Source: an uncultured Lachnospiraceae bacterium (GTDB lineage Bacteria; Bacillota; Clostridia; Lachnospirales; Lachnospiraceae). From it: a DNA stretch of 38,507 bases. The position numbers were made by a program, and so were the translations under genes. Of this stretch, positions 7,038 through 15,328 are shown piece by piece. Position 1 is the first letter of the stretch; the number at the start of each line of letters is the position of its first letter. Under the pieces are notes generated by a model. The model had not been told where the DNA came from and did no database searches. It worked only from the letters and a program-made list of their open reading frames with translations. The stretch covers positions 1 to 38,507 of the forward strand of contig CAJUKA010000035.1 in NCBI GenBank assembly GCA_910586585.1. Direction: 5' to 3'.

Positions 7038-8441
7038 TTATCCCAAATGCAGTAATTTCATCAGCAAAAGCCATGCAATGCCATAATAAGTAACAACCCC
7101 AATCAAATCATTTACAGTTGTGATAAGCGGTCCAGATGCCACTGCTGGGTCAACATTAATTCTATGAAAAAACATTGGCACTGCAGTTCCCACAATACTT
7201 GATATTGTCATTGCCAGCAAAAGCGCGATTCCTGCACACAGCGAAATTGCAAAAGCATATTGCGGTGTTTTACCCTTTAAAATGCACAGATAAGCACCGA
7301 TAAAAACAAACGATAAAATTCCTAAAAGCAGGCCGTTCGAAAAACCGACCCGCATTTCTTTGAAAACCATACCAACTTTTTGCCGTGTCTTAAGGTCTTC
7401 GTCCATCAGCAAACGAATCGTAACCGCAAGTGATTGTGTTCCTACATTGCCGGACATTCCAAGAATCACCGATTGAAAACTGACTATAATCGCAAGCTGA
7501 GCAATCACACCCTCAAACAAACTTGTCACTGTAGAGACGCACATACTAAGCGCCAAAAGAACCACCAGCCAAGGAAGACGCTTCTTGATACTCTCTTTCA
7601 ATGGCTCCTCAAGTTCTGCCTCTTCTGTCATACCTGCAAGCTTTGCATAGTCATCGCCTAACTCATCATCCACAACCTCTACAATATCCTGTGCTGTGAT
7701 AACGCCAATCAGCTCATTTTTTTCATTCAGTACGGGTATGGAATCCTCTGCATAATCTTTTAACCGTTCGATACAATCTGATATTGTCTCGTGATCTCTG
7801 ACATATGGAAATGATTGTGTAATTAAAGTTTCCAAATCCACATAAGTCCTTGCTATAATCAAATCCTTCAGATCAATTGCACCATAAAATGTATCATCCT
7901 GGTCCTTTACAAAAATCGTCGAAATATTATCATTTTCCTCTGCCTGTGCTACCAGCGCACGCATTGCCTGCTTAATCGTAAGACTCCTGCCAATCTCTAT
8001 AAAATTGGTTGTCATCTTACTGCCGATCTCATCCTCATCATAGGAACAGATAAGACTGATATCTTCCCGCGAGTCTTCATCCATCAGCTCAAATAACTGC
8101 TTTCTGATTTCCTCGTCAACCTCTTCCAAGACATCTACTGCATCATCCGCGTCCATATTCTCGATAATGTCAGCAGCTTTCTCAAGCTCTAGTTCTCCTA
8201 GATATTTTCCTGGGTCGTCCAGATACGCAAAAATCTCTGATACCCGATCATCTCCCAGAATATGGTAGAGTACTTTCCGCTCCCTTTCATCCAGCTCGTC
8301 GAGCGCACTTGAGATATCATTATCATGATAGTTTGTCAGCTCACTTGCTATCCTGTCTTTGCTCTCCCCGCTTCTGATGAGTTCAACCAACTCCTGAACA
8401 TAATTTGGTTCATTCAAGATTTCATTTTCCAAATATACCAT
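7038..8441 (-). CDS. mgtE: Magnesium transporter MgtE
   Basis: The 467-aa product shows the complete MgtE layout. Residues ~20-130 are the acidic superhelical N domain (LELEKAADIIENMDADDAVD). Residues ~140-260 are paired CBS domains (ENDNISTIFVKDQDD, EKNELIGVITAQDIVEVVDD). The plug helix leads to five membrane segments from ~288 to the end (FQSVILGMSGNVGTQSLAVT; INVDPAVASGPLITTVNDLI). The N and CBS domains sense cytosolic Mg2+ and gate the channel; this is family knowledge. AAGGG lies close before the ATG. The gene has its own near-consensus promoter and a ~160-nt structured leader, suggesting transcript-level control as well. Confidence 0.95.
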   Translation of the reverse strand: MVYLENEILNEPNYVQELVELIRSGESKDRIASELTNYHDNDISSALDELDERERKVLYHILGDDRVSEIFAYLDDPGKYLGELELEKAADIIENMDADDAVDVLEEVDEEIRKQLFELMDEDSREDISLICSYDEDEIGSKMTTNFIEIGRSLTIKQAMRALVAQAEENDNISTIFVKDQDDTFYGAIDLKDLIIARTYVDLETLITQSFPYVRDHETISDCIERLKDYAEDSIPVLNEKNELIGVITAQDIVEVVDDELGDDYAKLAGMTEEAELEEPLKESIKKRLPWLVVLLALSMCVSTVTSLFEGVIAQLAIIVSFQSVILGMSGNVGTQSLAVTIRLLMDEDLKTRQKVGMVFKEMRVGFSNGLLLGILSFVFIGAYLCILKGKTPQYAFAISLCAGIALLLAMTISSIVGTAVPMFFHRINVDPAVASGPLITTVNDLIGVVTYYGIAWLLLMKLLHLG

Positions 8442-8602
8442 CGCCCTTCCATAATAACATACAAAATTTTTATCACGGGCGAATTCTACTTAGAACGCGC
8501 AGAAAAAACACTGATTTTCAGTGTATTCGCCCTTATTTCGCTGCCCATAACTGTCGCAACTATCCATGTAACACACTTCCTTTCAGTGTTATTGTTTTTG
8601 TT
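8442..8602 (-). promoter_or_regulatory. Structured mgtE leader with candidate attenuator
   Basis: On the minus strand the leader holds, in order, a hairpin ACACTGAAAGGAAGTGT (~8570-8590), a hairpin plus T-run ACACTGAAAATCAGTGTTTTTT-like (about 8503-8526), and an outer stem GGGCGAAT/ATTCGCCC (8525-8532 with 8477-8484). The first hairpin's 5' arm ACACTG can also pair with the terminator's 3' arm CAGTGT, so alternative folds are possible. I could not match it to the M-box (ykoK) consensus. A role in Mg2+-responsive attenuation is inferred. Confidence 0.5.
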
Positions 8603-8609
8603 TTCTTTT

Positions 8610-8638
8610 ATTTTATGCCGATTACCTTATATTGTCAA
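8610..8638 (-). promoter_or_regulatory. Sigma-A promoter for mgtE
   Basis: TTGACA (minus strand, 8633-8638), a 17-nt spacer and TAAAAT (8610-8615) make a near-consensus promoter. The predicted start leaves a ~160-nt leader. Confidence 0.8.
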
Positions 8639-8659
8639 GACTTGATGCTTCTCACAACA

Positions 8660-9301
8660 TTACACTAAGCCTTTCAGGTCTGCAAGGGAATCTGCCACTG
8701 CATACAAAAGCGGCTTTATTTCTTCATCTGGCTGTGTCAAATCCGGCACCATCACAGGTTTGCATCCTGCTGCATATGCAGACTTAATGCCATTGGGTGA
8801 ATCCTCCACCGCAATACAATCCTCTGGCTGTTCGCCAATCTGACTGCATGCATATAAATAAATATCTGGTTCTGGTTTTCCATGTTGAACCTGTACTGCA
8901 CTTACAATTTTATCAAATTGATCTTTTACGCCAATCGTTTCAAGATGCTGGTGTGCAAGTTCTGATCCTGTTGCAGTAGCCACTGCTGCTTTGATTCCCT
9001 TTGTATGCAAAAAAGCCAGTATCTCATCAATACCGGGCTTTTTTTCCAATCCATATTTTGCAAGCCGCTCTGCCACCAGCCTGCGTCTGACCTCGCGAAT
9101 TGCAAAATAATCAAATTCTGCGCCAAGGATGTCCTTCATCATCTTTGACGCAATCCCTGCATCACAGCTGCGAAGCATCAGCGCATGCTCCCTCCGAAAA
9201 TCAAAGCCAGCCATACGCGCTGCTTCGCACCATGCTGCATTGTAGTGCTTTTCCGTGTCAATCAGTACTCCATCCATGTCAAATATTACTGCCTTTATCA
9301 T
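8660..9301 (-). CDS. HAD family hydrolase (beta-phosphoglucomutase-like)
   Basis: The ~213-aa product carries all HAD motifs: IFDMDGVLID (nucleophile Asp8 and acid/base Asp10), VATATGS (motif II), KPEPDIYL (motif III Lys) and VEDSPNGIKSA (motif IV). The helical C1 cap between motifs I and II places it with the phosphatase/beta-phosphoglucomutase subfamily. The substrate, probably a small sugar phosphate, cannot be told. I chose the ATG at 9301 (MIKAVIF) because GGGGA stands 5 nt before it. The gene lies upstream of the mgtE promoter on the same strand and appears to be an independent unit. Confidence 0.85.
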   Translation of the reverse strand: MIKAVIFDMDGVLIDTEKHYNAAWCEAARMAGFDFRREHALMLRSCDAGIASKMMKDILGAEFDYFAIREVRRRLVAERLAKYGLEKKPGIDEILAFLHTKGIKAAVATATGSELAHQHLETIGVKDQFDKIVSAVQVQHGKPEPDIYLYACSQIGEQPEDCIAVEDSPNGIKSAYAAGCKPVMVPDLTQPDEEIKPLLYAVADSLADLKGLV

Positions 9302-9388
9302 ACCAATCCCCATTTTATCAACCCTTATATTTTATCATCATACCAATTCTACAGATATCCCCTTCATATCCATAAAACTGTATTATCT

Positions 9389-10657
9389 TTATGCTCTCCT
9401 CGCATAAAGAATATCTTCTTTTGGCACTTCCTGATTCTGCTGTATCAAATTTAACAACGTGATATAATTCCGAATCATTTCCCTTGCAGTGGTTTCCTGT
9501 CCCTCTTCAGTTCTTCCATACTGCTGTTTTAGGAAATAAATGTAGTCATCATGCTCAAGCTTTGGTGTATATCCGTACAAAATTCCATGCATATGAGCAA
9601 GCTTCTCAAGCAGCACATACATTTCTCCTGGATTCAGAGCCGCCAGTTTGATTACCGGAGAAGCCATATCCCTCATTTTAATGACTCCTTCCTGTTCAAA
9701 ACAGGTCTCTGCCAGCCTGGATTTTAAAGGCTCAAAACTAAAAATGCCCCTTGTCGGGTCCTCCATAGCTTCTCCCGTAACACTAAAAATCATGCCAAGG
9801 TAAGACGCTTTCCCCTGCAATGCATCGTTATAGATTGCCAATAATTTGCTGTAATTGTACTCTCTGCCTACACGGCTTGGAATCTCATACAGCGATGCAA
9901 GCTCGTCCATACAAACATAAAGTCCCGCATAGCCTGCCTTCACCACAAAATCAGCAAAAAGCTTTATAAAATCATACCAGTTTTCATCAGAAATAATCAG
10001 ATTCACTCCTAAATCCGATTTCGCCTCTGTTCTGGTTTTGTACTCCCCACAAAGCCAGCGCAGCGCTTTTTTTTGCAGCTCCACATCACCTTTCCGGTGC
10101 CCCTTATAATATGAAGCCAACACTTTTCCAAAGTCAAAACCGTTTACCCTCTCCTCCATCGAAGAAGTAATCTTGTAAATTTTCTGGCTTACTCTGACAT
10201 CAAATACTTCATGTCCTGGCACAAGTCCCTCAAATTGTACCACTTCATTTTCCAGAGCGCCTATCCATTTATCAAGAATGAGCTGCAATGCTCCATTATC
10301 CGGACACGCATGTGTCGCCATATTTCTGATTAATTCCCGATATGTCGCAAGTCCCTGTCCCTTGTTTCCGACAAACCGTTTATCCACAGAAAGCTCCACA
10401 TCTGTCACCACGAAATTTTTTTCCATTACATGATTTCTAAGTGCATGCATCAGAAAGGTTTTTCCACTTCCGTATTTACCCTCAATAAACCGGACCGCGG
10501 CGCCCCCTTGTTCTATAATGGAAACATCCTGCAAAAGCGCCTGTATCTCACTTTTTCTCCCCACCGTGATATATTCAAGCCCTGTTCTTGGAACAACTCC
10601 GCTTTTTAAGGAATTTAAAACCGTGGCTGCTGTTGCCCTCGATATTTTGTTATCCAT
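9389..10657 (-). CDS. BREX_ATP-bind (DUF2791) P-loop ATPase
   Basis: The ~422-aa P-loop protein has Walker A GKYGSGKTF (63-71 counted from the upstream ATG at 10666) and Walker B GLYVCMDELASLYE (~248-261). It also has DVELSVDKRFVGNKGQGLAT and FVVKAGYAGLYV, all typical of the DUF2791/BREX_ATP-bind family (PF10923-type) that includes BrxD-like proteins. Such ATPases accompany helicases or nucleases in anti-phage clusters. Here only a DUF4391-like gene is next to it. ATG 10657 is preferred (SD 11 nt away); ATG 10666 lies only 2 nt from the SD core. Its SD comes from a repeated stem-loop element, and the stop of a 29-codon ORF overlaps that SD. No BREX methylase or phosphatase gene is present. 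Confidence 0.7.
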   Translation of the reverse strand: MDNKISRATAATVLNSLKSGVVPRTGLEYITVGRKSEIQALLQDVSIIEQGGAAVRFIEGKYGSGKTFLMHALRNHVMEKNFVVTDVELSVDKRFVGNKGQGLATYRELIRNMATHACPDNGALQLILDKWIGALENEVVQFEGLVPGHEVFDVRVSQKIYKITSSMEERVNGFDFGKVLASYYKGHRKGDVELQKKALRWLCGEYKTRTEAKSDLGVNLIISDENWYDFIKLFADFVVKAGYAGLYVCMDELASLYEIPSRVGREYNYSKLLAIYNDALQGKASYLGMIFSVTGEAMEDPTRGIFSFEPLKSRLAETCFEQEGVIKMRDMASPVIKLAALNPGEMYVLLEKLAHMHGILYGYTPKLEHDDYIYFLKQQYGRTEEGQETTAREMIRNYITLLNLIQQNQEVPKEDILYARRA

Positions 10658-10668
10658 ACAACCCATTC

Positions 10669-10715
10669 CCTCCTATTGAAAGTCGCTGCGCGACAGCTCT
10701 AAAGGGTAAAGTCGC
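10669..10715 (-). repeat. SD-proximal stem-loop element (copy before ATPase gene)
   Basis: The minus strand reads GCGACTTTA, CTTTAG, then hairpin GTCGCGCAGCGAC, then TTTCAATAGGAGG. It matches the element before trhA (4999-5047) along its whole length. TAGGAGG is the Shine-Dalgarno site of the downstream ATPase gene. Confidence 0.65.
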
Positions 10716-10762
10716 TTCAACGCACCTGTAAGGAGAGAAACTTTATTTGAAAGAGCACTCAT
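10673..10762 (-). CDS. Possible 29-aa small protein (copy 1)
   Basis: An ATG 7 nt after AGAGG opens a 29-codon frame that starts MSALSNKVSLLTGALKRL and ends LSRSDFQ. It is a short amphipathic, basic sequence with no recognised family. Its TAG stop lies inside the TAGGAGG ribosome site of the ATPase gene, so translating it would bring ribosomes to that site (coupling). The last residues are encoded by the stem-loop repeat, so the frame may be a by-product of an RNA element. Confidence 0.35.
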   Translation of the reverse strand: MSALSNKVSLLTGALKRLYPLELSRSDFQ

Positions 10763-10829
10763 AAAAGTTCCTCTCGTGCGTCTTTGCGGCTTTACTATTC
10801 AGTCAACACCTACACGACCTTGAGCATTC

Positions 10830-10876
10830 CCTCCTATTGAAAGTCGCTGCGCGACAGCTCTAAAGGGTAAAGTCGC
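10830..10876 (-). repeat. SD-proximal stem-loop element (second tandem copy)
   Basis: This is identical to the copy at 10669-10715 and lies 161 bp away in the tandem duplication. Its TAGGAGG precedes an ATG that opens only a five-codon frame (MLKVV), because the duplication placed the end of the DUF4391-like gene there. Confidence 0.65.
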
Positions 10877-10923
10877 TTCAACGCACCTGTAAGGAGAGAA
10901 ACTTTATTTGAAAGAGCACTCAT
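10834..10923 (-). CDS. Possible 29-aa small protein (copy 2)
   Basis: This is a second, identical copy of the 29-codon frame with the same AGAGG ribosome site, 161 bp upstream in the direction of transcription. If it is translated, the mRNA makes two doses of the peptide between the two operon genes. Confidence 0.35.
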   Translation of the reverse strand: MSALSNKVSLLTGALKRLYPLELSRSDFQ

Positions 10924-10970
10924 AAAAGTTCCTCTCGTGCGTCTTTGCGGCTTTACTATCCAGTCAACAC

Positions 10971-11603
10971 CTACACGACCTTGAGCTGTGACTGTACGAA
11001 GTCTGCATCCGCCCTTATTCTGTCAAGATTTTCAAGACTGAATTCAAAGGCAAAAGTATCTCTTTCATTATCCTTGTTAAGCCTCTCAAAAGCTTTCTCA
11101 ATCATAATGATACGTTTTTGCTGACGCAGTGTGGCAAAAATTCTTCTATGTATCTGGTCAACACTTTTGTCAAAATCCATCTCATAATCAAGCAGCTCTA
11201 TCATTCTGTCTGCATCATATGGATAAAAATCTGTTGAGCACATCTTGCCTGCTGTTCCCTTCCCAACTGGTAAAAACGTCCCCATCGACAGCTCATCGTC
11301 ACACAGGTACGCCAGCACCATAGGCCGCTGCAAAAGTCCCGCAAATACCTCTGTGAGCAAATCTGGTGAAATCTTCCTCCTTAGTTTCACCTCAAACAAT
11401 GATACTCCGCGCTCCTTGACAAGTTCTGTCCTGTTTGCAATGCCTTCTTTGTCCACCAGATGATAGCTCCATTCAACGCTTTCAATCCCAGACTCAAAGA
11501 TACGGCGGCATTTCAAATTGTCAATCCGCTGAAACAACACCTCAAGCGGCATTCCCTTGTCAACCTTATACTGCTTCGGAATATTATACCTTCCATCGCT
11601 CAT
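10971..11603 (-). CDS. DUF4391-like protein
   Basis: The 210-aa soluble protein starts with MSDGRYNIPKQYKVDKGMPL. Its middle is IESVEWSYHLVDKEGIANRT, then ERGVSLFEVKLRRKISPDLL and QRPMVLAYLCDD. This resembles the DUF4391 pattern (conserved I-x-W-x-Y-L strand, then EIxxFEIxLK, then an I-P-[YF]-x-LF-type strand). The match is by eye and moderate. DUF4391 genes are often near SNF2-like helicases and modification enzymes; the function is unknown. GGAGG stands 6 nt before the ATG. It is the first gene of a two-gene operon with the BREX_ATP-bind ATPase and lies 188 nt after mfd. A possible -10 TATAAT precedes it near 11666. Confidence 0.6.
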   Translation of the reverse strand: MSDGRYNIPKQYKVDKGMPLEVLFQRIDNLKCRRIFESGIESVEWSYHLVDKEGIANRTELVKERGVSLFEVKLRRKISPDLLTEVFAGLLQRPMVLAYLCDDELSMGTFLPVGKGTAGKMCSTDFYPYDADRMIELLDYEMDFDKSVDQIHRRIFATLRQQKRIIMIEKAFERLNKDNERDTFAFEFSLENLDRIRADADFVQSQLKVV

Positions 11604-11791
11604 CGTAATCCTCCATCTTTAAACTCTTGAATTGTTAACTTTTTATGTTAATCGCTTCGAGCTTTATTATAATATATAATTTGAATAATTTCTACAATTT
11701 GTTGTTGTTTCTTAAAAATTTGTGAAAATTGTCTTTCTATTATGGAAAAAGATGCATTCAAATCATATAAAAATCAGCACATTCAACATAA
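11604..11791 (-). promoter_or_regulatory. AT-rich spacer with probable operon promoter
   Basis: The 188-nt gap after mfd is very AT-rich. On the minus strand a TATAAT (near 11666-11671) follows TAGAAA at 17 nt, a weak -35. It probably drives the DUF4391-like/ATPase operon separately from mfd. Confidence 0.4.
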
Positions 11792-14700
11792 TTATTCATA
11801 TAATATTGCCATATCAGATAGAATCTTATTGGTATACTTTATCATAAGCTCTGCTTCTTTCTCAGCCAAGCCATATTTTTTGTAGCGAAGAACAAAGCTT
11901 GGTGTACCCTTTGCCGAAAATGTAAGCACTCTTTTGTATTTGTCCATCAGTGTTGGAAGTTTTTCTACTTGTACTGGCGCATACGGTTCCATCATAAAAG
12001 TTATTTGTCCGGCTTTTCCTTTAATCTCTGTCACATACCGTCTATGCGCCGTAACGCGAATCAATGATATTTGAATCAGATTCTCAACAGATTTGGGAAC
12101 AATTCCGAAGCGATCCTTTAGTTCCTTTCTCATATCCTCGCATTCAGATTCATTCTCAAGACTTGCAATCCGTTTATAAATATCTAGTTTCTGAACTTCA
12201 TTGACAATATACTGCGGGGGAATAAAGGCGTCCACATCCATATCTACATAAGTGCCGAAATCCTCTTCTGCCTTTTTTATCCCCTTCAGGGTCTTAACCG
12301 CCTCATTGAGCATCTTGCAGTACAAATCATAACCTACCGCTTCCATATGCCCATGCTGGCGTTCTCCCAAAAGATTTCCTGCCCCTCTGATTTCAAGATC
12401 ACGCATCGCAATTTTAAAGCCGCTTCCGAGATCTGTAAATTCTTTGATTGCCTGCAAACGCTTTTCAGCCACTTCCTTGAGCATTTTATCCTTTTTGTAC
12501 ATCAGAAACGCATATGCTGTTCGATTAGAACGTCCCACACGGCCGCGAAGCTGATAAAGCTGTGAGAGTCCCATATGATCCGAATCATGAATAATCATCG
12601 TATTGACATTGGATATATCAAGCCCTGTCTCTATAATTGTCGTTGATACCAGCACATCTATCTCGCCGTTGATAAACTCCGACATAATTTTTTCCAGCTC
12701 GTGTTCTCTCATCTGACCATGCGCAAACGCTACATTTGCTTCTGGGACCAGACGCGCTAACTTGCTTGCAATATCATCAATATGATTGATGCGGTTGTAG
12801 ACATAATATACCTGTCCCTGTCTGGAAAGTTCCCGCACAATCGCCTCTCTAATCATTTCCTCGTTGTATTCCATCACATAGGTCTGTATTGGTTGCCGCT
12901 CTCCCGGCGCCTCCTCCAGCACGCTCATGTCACGGATTCCCACAAGGCTCATATGAAGCGTTCTAGGAATTGGTGTTGCTGTCAGGGTCAGCACATCCAC
13001 CACCTCCTTGACCTGTTTCATCTTTTCTTTGTGGCGCACGCCAAACCGCTGCTCCTCATCTATGACCAGCAATCCCAAATCTTTGTATTTTACATCCTCT
13101 GACAAAAGCCTGTGCGTACCTATTACAATATCGACGGTCCCTTTTTTGAGTCCGTCAACGACCTTCTTCATCTCTTTCGCAGTCCGAAACCTTGACATCA
13201 TTTCCACGCACACAGGAAAGTCCTTCATGCGCTGTACAAACGTGTTGTAATGCTGTTGTGCAAGAATTGTGGTAGGAACCAGATATGCCACTTGTTTCCC
13301 GTCCTGAACAGCCTTAAAAGCCGCTCGTATCGCTATTTCTGTCTTTCCATATCCTACATCTCCGCAAATAAGTCTGTCCATGATACGCGGACTTTCCATA
13401 TCATTTTTAGCCGCCTCGATCGCCAGAAGCTGATCTTGCGTCTCCTCAAAGGGAAACATCTCCTCAAACTCCTGCTGCCAAATCGTATCCTTGCTAAAAA
13501 CAAACCCCTGTTTCTGCCGGCGGACAGCATAGAGTTCCACCAGATCCTTCGCCACTTCGTTCACGGCGCTTCGAACCTTGGATTTTGTCTTTGTCCATTC
13601 CTGTGTACCAAGTTTGTTGAGCTTTGGCTTTTTGGCAGCATCCGAAGAAGCATACTTTTGAATTACATCAAGTCCAGTCGCAAGCACATAAAGATTTCCG
13701 CCATCACGATATTCAATCTTTATATAATCCTTAACAACCTTATCTGACTCAACCTTTTCTATTCCACGATAAATGCCAAGTCCATGATTTTCATGCACCA
13801 CATAATCCCCAACCTTCAAATCGGAAAAATTATGAATTTTCTGGCCTTCGTATGCTTTTTTACGTTTCTTTTTGCGCTGCTGTTTTCCAAAGATATCCGT
13901 CTCAGATATCACGGCAAATTTCAGCAATGGATACTCAAAGCCCCTTAATACTGCTCCATGATAGGTCATAATTTCCCCTGGCTGCAAAATTCTGTTGGAA
14001 TCCTCCGAATAAAACGCCACAAGTCCCTCATCCATCAAATCAGACGCAAGGCGCTTGGCACGTGTAGCAGAGGCAGAAAGCAAAAGCACTCTGCATCCCT
14101 GCTTCTTATAATTTTTTAAATCTTTGACGAGCTCTGCAAAACTATTATTATAGGGAGCAATATTTCTGGCATTGACAGAAAACCGCGCTGCAATCCGCAT
14201 ATCGAATCCTTTAAATTCCATTGTTGATAGCGCCAAAATCCGTTCTCCTTCAAGTCTTGCCATCACTTCCTGCACAGAAAAAAGCACATCCATCTGCTTT
14301 GGCAGAATATACCCTTTTTCCGCCCTGTTTGACATGCTTTCACGAAATTCTAGTTCTACCGCCTTTGCGTGTTCTTTGATGCGCAGCGGTTCATCAAAAT
14401 AAACACAACAATTCCTGTCTCTAAAAAAATCAAGAAAGGACATTGTGTTTTCATAAAAATATCCAATATAGCTATCAAAATTGACAAAATTCTGAAACTG
14501 TGTCACCTGTTCTTTTAAATCGCTAATAGCCGTTTCAATGCGGTGCGCTTCTTCTGGCTTTGTCTGATCTCGGAAATATTTTGCACGTTCTATGCAATCC
14601 TTCTCAATCCTTCGGAATCCTTCCTCAAGCAATTCTCTGGGCAGAATCAGCTCAGTAGCCGGAAAAACAAAAAACTGCTCCATGTTCTCTTCGATAGAAC

Positions 14701-15328
14701 GCTGACTCAGCACATCAAAAGAACGTATTGACTCAATTTCATCCCCCCACAATTCAATGCGGACAGGATTTTCAGAAGTAAGGTCAAAAATATCAATAAT
14801 GCCTCCGCGTACAGAAAACTGGCCCGGTGCCTCCACCTGATAATTTTTTTCATAACCCATTGTCACAAGTTTGCTCGCGAGCGCCCGCTCCTCTATCACA
14901 CTTTCTTTGCTGATGCACACAATATGCTCCTCCAGCACGGAAAGCGGAAGCTGATGCGCCATAAGCGCCGCAAACGTTGTTACAATCGTAACTGGCCGCC
15001 GCTCAAGAATGCAGCGCTGTACAGCGATTCGCTCTTTTGTAAGCAAATTGCTGTGTATGTCCGCCTGATAAAAAATCAAATCTCTAGCCGGATAAAAATA
15101 GGAATCAGGACAATATAAACGGCAGTCCTCTAAAAGCTCACGTGCCTTAATATCACTATAGGTCACAATCAGTTTTGTCTCAAAACCATGCTCTGTGCCA
15201 AAGATCATATGAAGCTTTTGAGAATCCACACAGCCGCTTATGCCCACTTTTCCCGCTTTGGGGCAAAGTGCTTTCATAATATCCTCATATTCCCCAAGTT
15301 CCCCAAGCGGGGCCAATAATGTCTTCAC
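11792..15328 (-). CDS. mfd: Transcription-repair coupling factor Mfd
   Basis: The 1178-aa length equals that of Bacillus Mfd. The UvrB-like N-terminal module contains YSDIKARELLEDCRLYCPDS and GQFSVRGGIIDIFDL. A CarD-like RNA-polymerase-interaction domain follows around residue 500 (VGDYVVHENHGLGIYRGIEK). The RecG-like translocase has Walker A GDVGYGKTEIAIRA (~660), DEEQ box VIDEEQRFG (~760), TATPIPRTLHMS and QLRGRVGRSNR. The C-terminal TRCF domain ends the protein. It removes RNA polymerase stalled at lesions and recruits UvrA. Its ATG overlaps the pth stop by 4 nt, so the two genes are translationally coupled. Confidence 0.97.
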   Translation of the reverse strand: MKTLLAPLGELGEYEDIMKALCPKAGKVGISGCVDSQKLHMIFGTEHGFETKLIVTYSDIKARELLEDCRLYCPDSYFYPARDLIFYQADIHSNLLTKERIAVQRCILERRPVTIVTTFAALMAHQLPLSVLEEHIVCISKESVIEERALASKLVTMGYEKNYQVEAPGQFSVRGGIIDIFDLTSENPVRIELWGDEIESIRSFDVLSQRSIEENMEQFFVFPATELILPRELLEEGFRRIEKDCIERAKYFRDQTKPEEAHRIETAISDLKEQVTQFQNFVNFDSYIGYFYENTMSFLDFFRDRNCCVYFDEPLRIKEHAKAVELEFRESMSNRAEKGYILPKQMDVLFSVQEVMARLEGERILALSTMEFKGFDMRIAARFSVNARNIAPYNNSFAELVKDLKNYKKQGCRVLLLSASATRAKRLASDLMDEGLVAFYSEDSNRILQPGEIMTYHGAVLRGFEYPLLKFAVISETDIFGKQQRKKKRKKAYEGQKIHNFSDLKVGDYVVHENHGLGIYRGIEKVESDKVVKDYIKIEYRDGGNLYVLATGLDVIQKYASSDAAKKPKLNKLGTQEWTKTKSKVRSAVNEVAKDLVELYAVRRQKQGFVFSKDTIWQQEFEEMFPFEETQDQLLAIEAAKNDMESPRIMDRLICGDVGYGKTEIAIRAAFKAVQDGKQVAYLVPTTILAQQHYNTFVQRMKDFPVCVEMMSRFRTAKEMKKVVDGLKKGTVDIVIGTHRLLSEDVKYKDLGLLVIDEEQRFGVRHKEKMKQVKEVVDVLTLTATPIPRTLHMSLVGIRDMSVLEEAPGERQPIQTYVMEYNEEMIREAIVRELSRQGQVYYVYNRINHIDDIASKLARLVPEANVAFAHGQMREHELEKIMSEFINGEIDVLVSTTIIETGLDISNVNTMIIHDSDHMGLSQLYQLRGRVGRSNRTAYAFLMYKKDKMLKEVAEKRLQAIKEFTDLGSGFKIAMRDLEIRGAGNLLGERQHGHMEAVGYDLYCKMLNEAVKTLKGIKKAEEDFGTYVDMDVDAFIPPQYIVNEVQKLDIYKRIASLENESECEDMRKELKDRFGIVPKSVENLIQISLIRVTAHRRYVTEIKGKAGQITFMMEPYAPVQVEKLPTLMDKYKRVLTFSAKGTPSFVLRYKKYGLAEKEAELMIKYTNKILSDMAILYE

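Larger units (their letters stand above)
10664..10985 (-). repeat. 161-bp tandem duplication in the operon spacer
   Basis: Copy 1 (10664-10824) and copy 2 (10825-10985) are contiguous and differ at only one base that I can see (TATTC versus TATCC). The unit runs from the last five codons of the upstream DUF4391-like gene (LKVV stop) to the ATG of the downstream ATPase gene, so the entire intergenic spacer is doubled. Each copy contains one 29-codon ORF with its own RBS and one SD-proximal stem-loop. The near identity shows that the duplication is recent or under repair. Confidence 0.9.

Noticed and set aside
8442..8602. M-box (ykoK) Mg2+ riboswitch before mgtE
   Set aside because: I could not find the conserved M-box segments by eye. 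A covariance search would decide.
10664..10985. CRISPR-like direct repeats
   Set aside because: There are only two contiguous 161-bp copies without spacers; a simple tandem duplication explains them. The same holds for the 88-bp repeats at 16076-16260.
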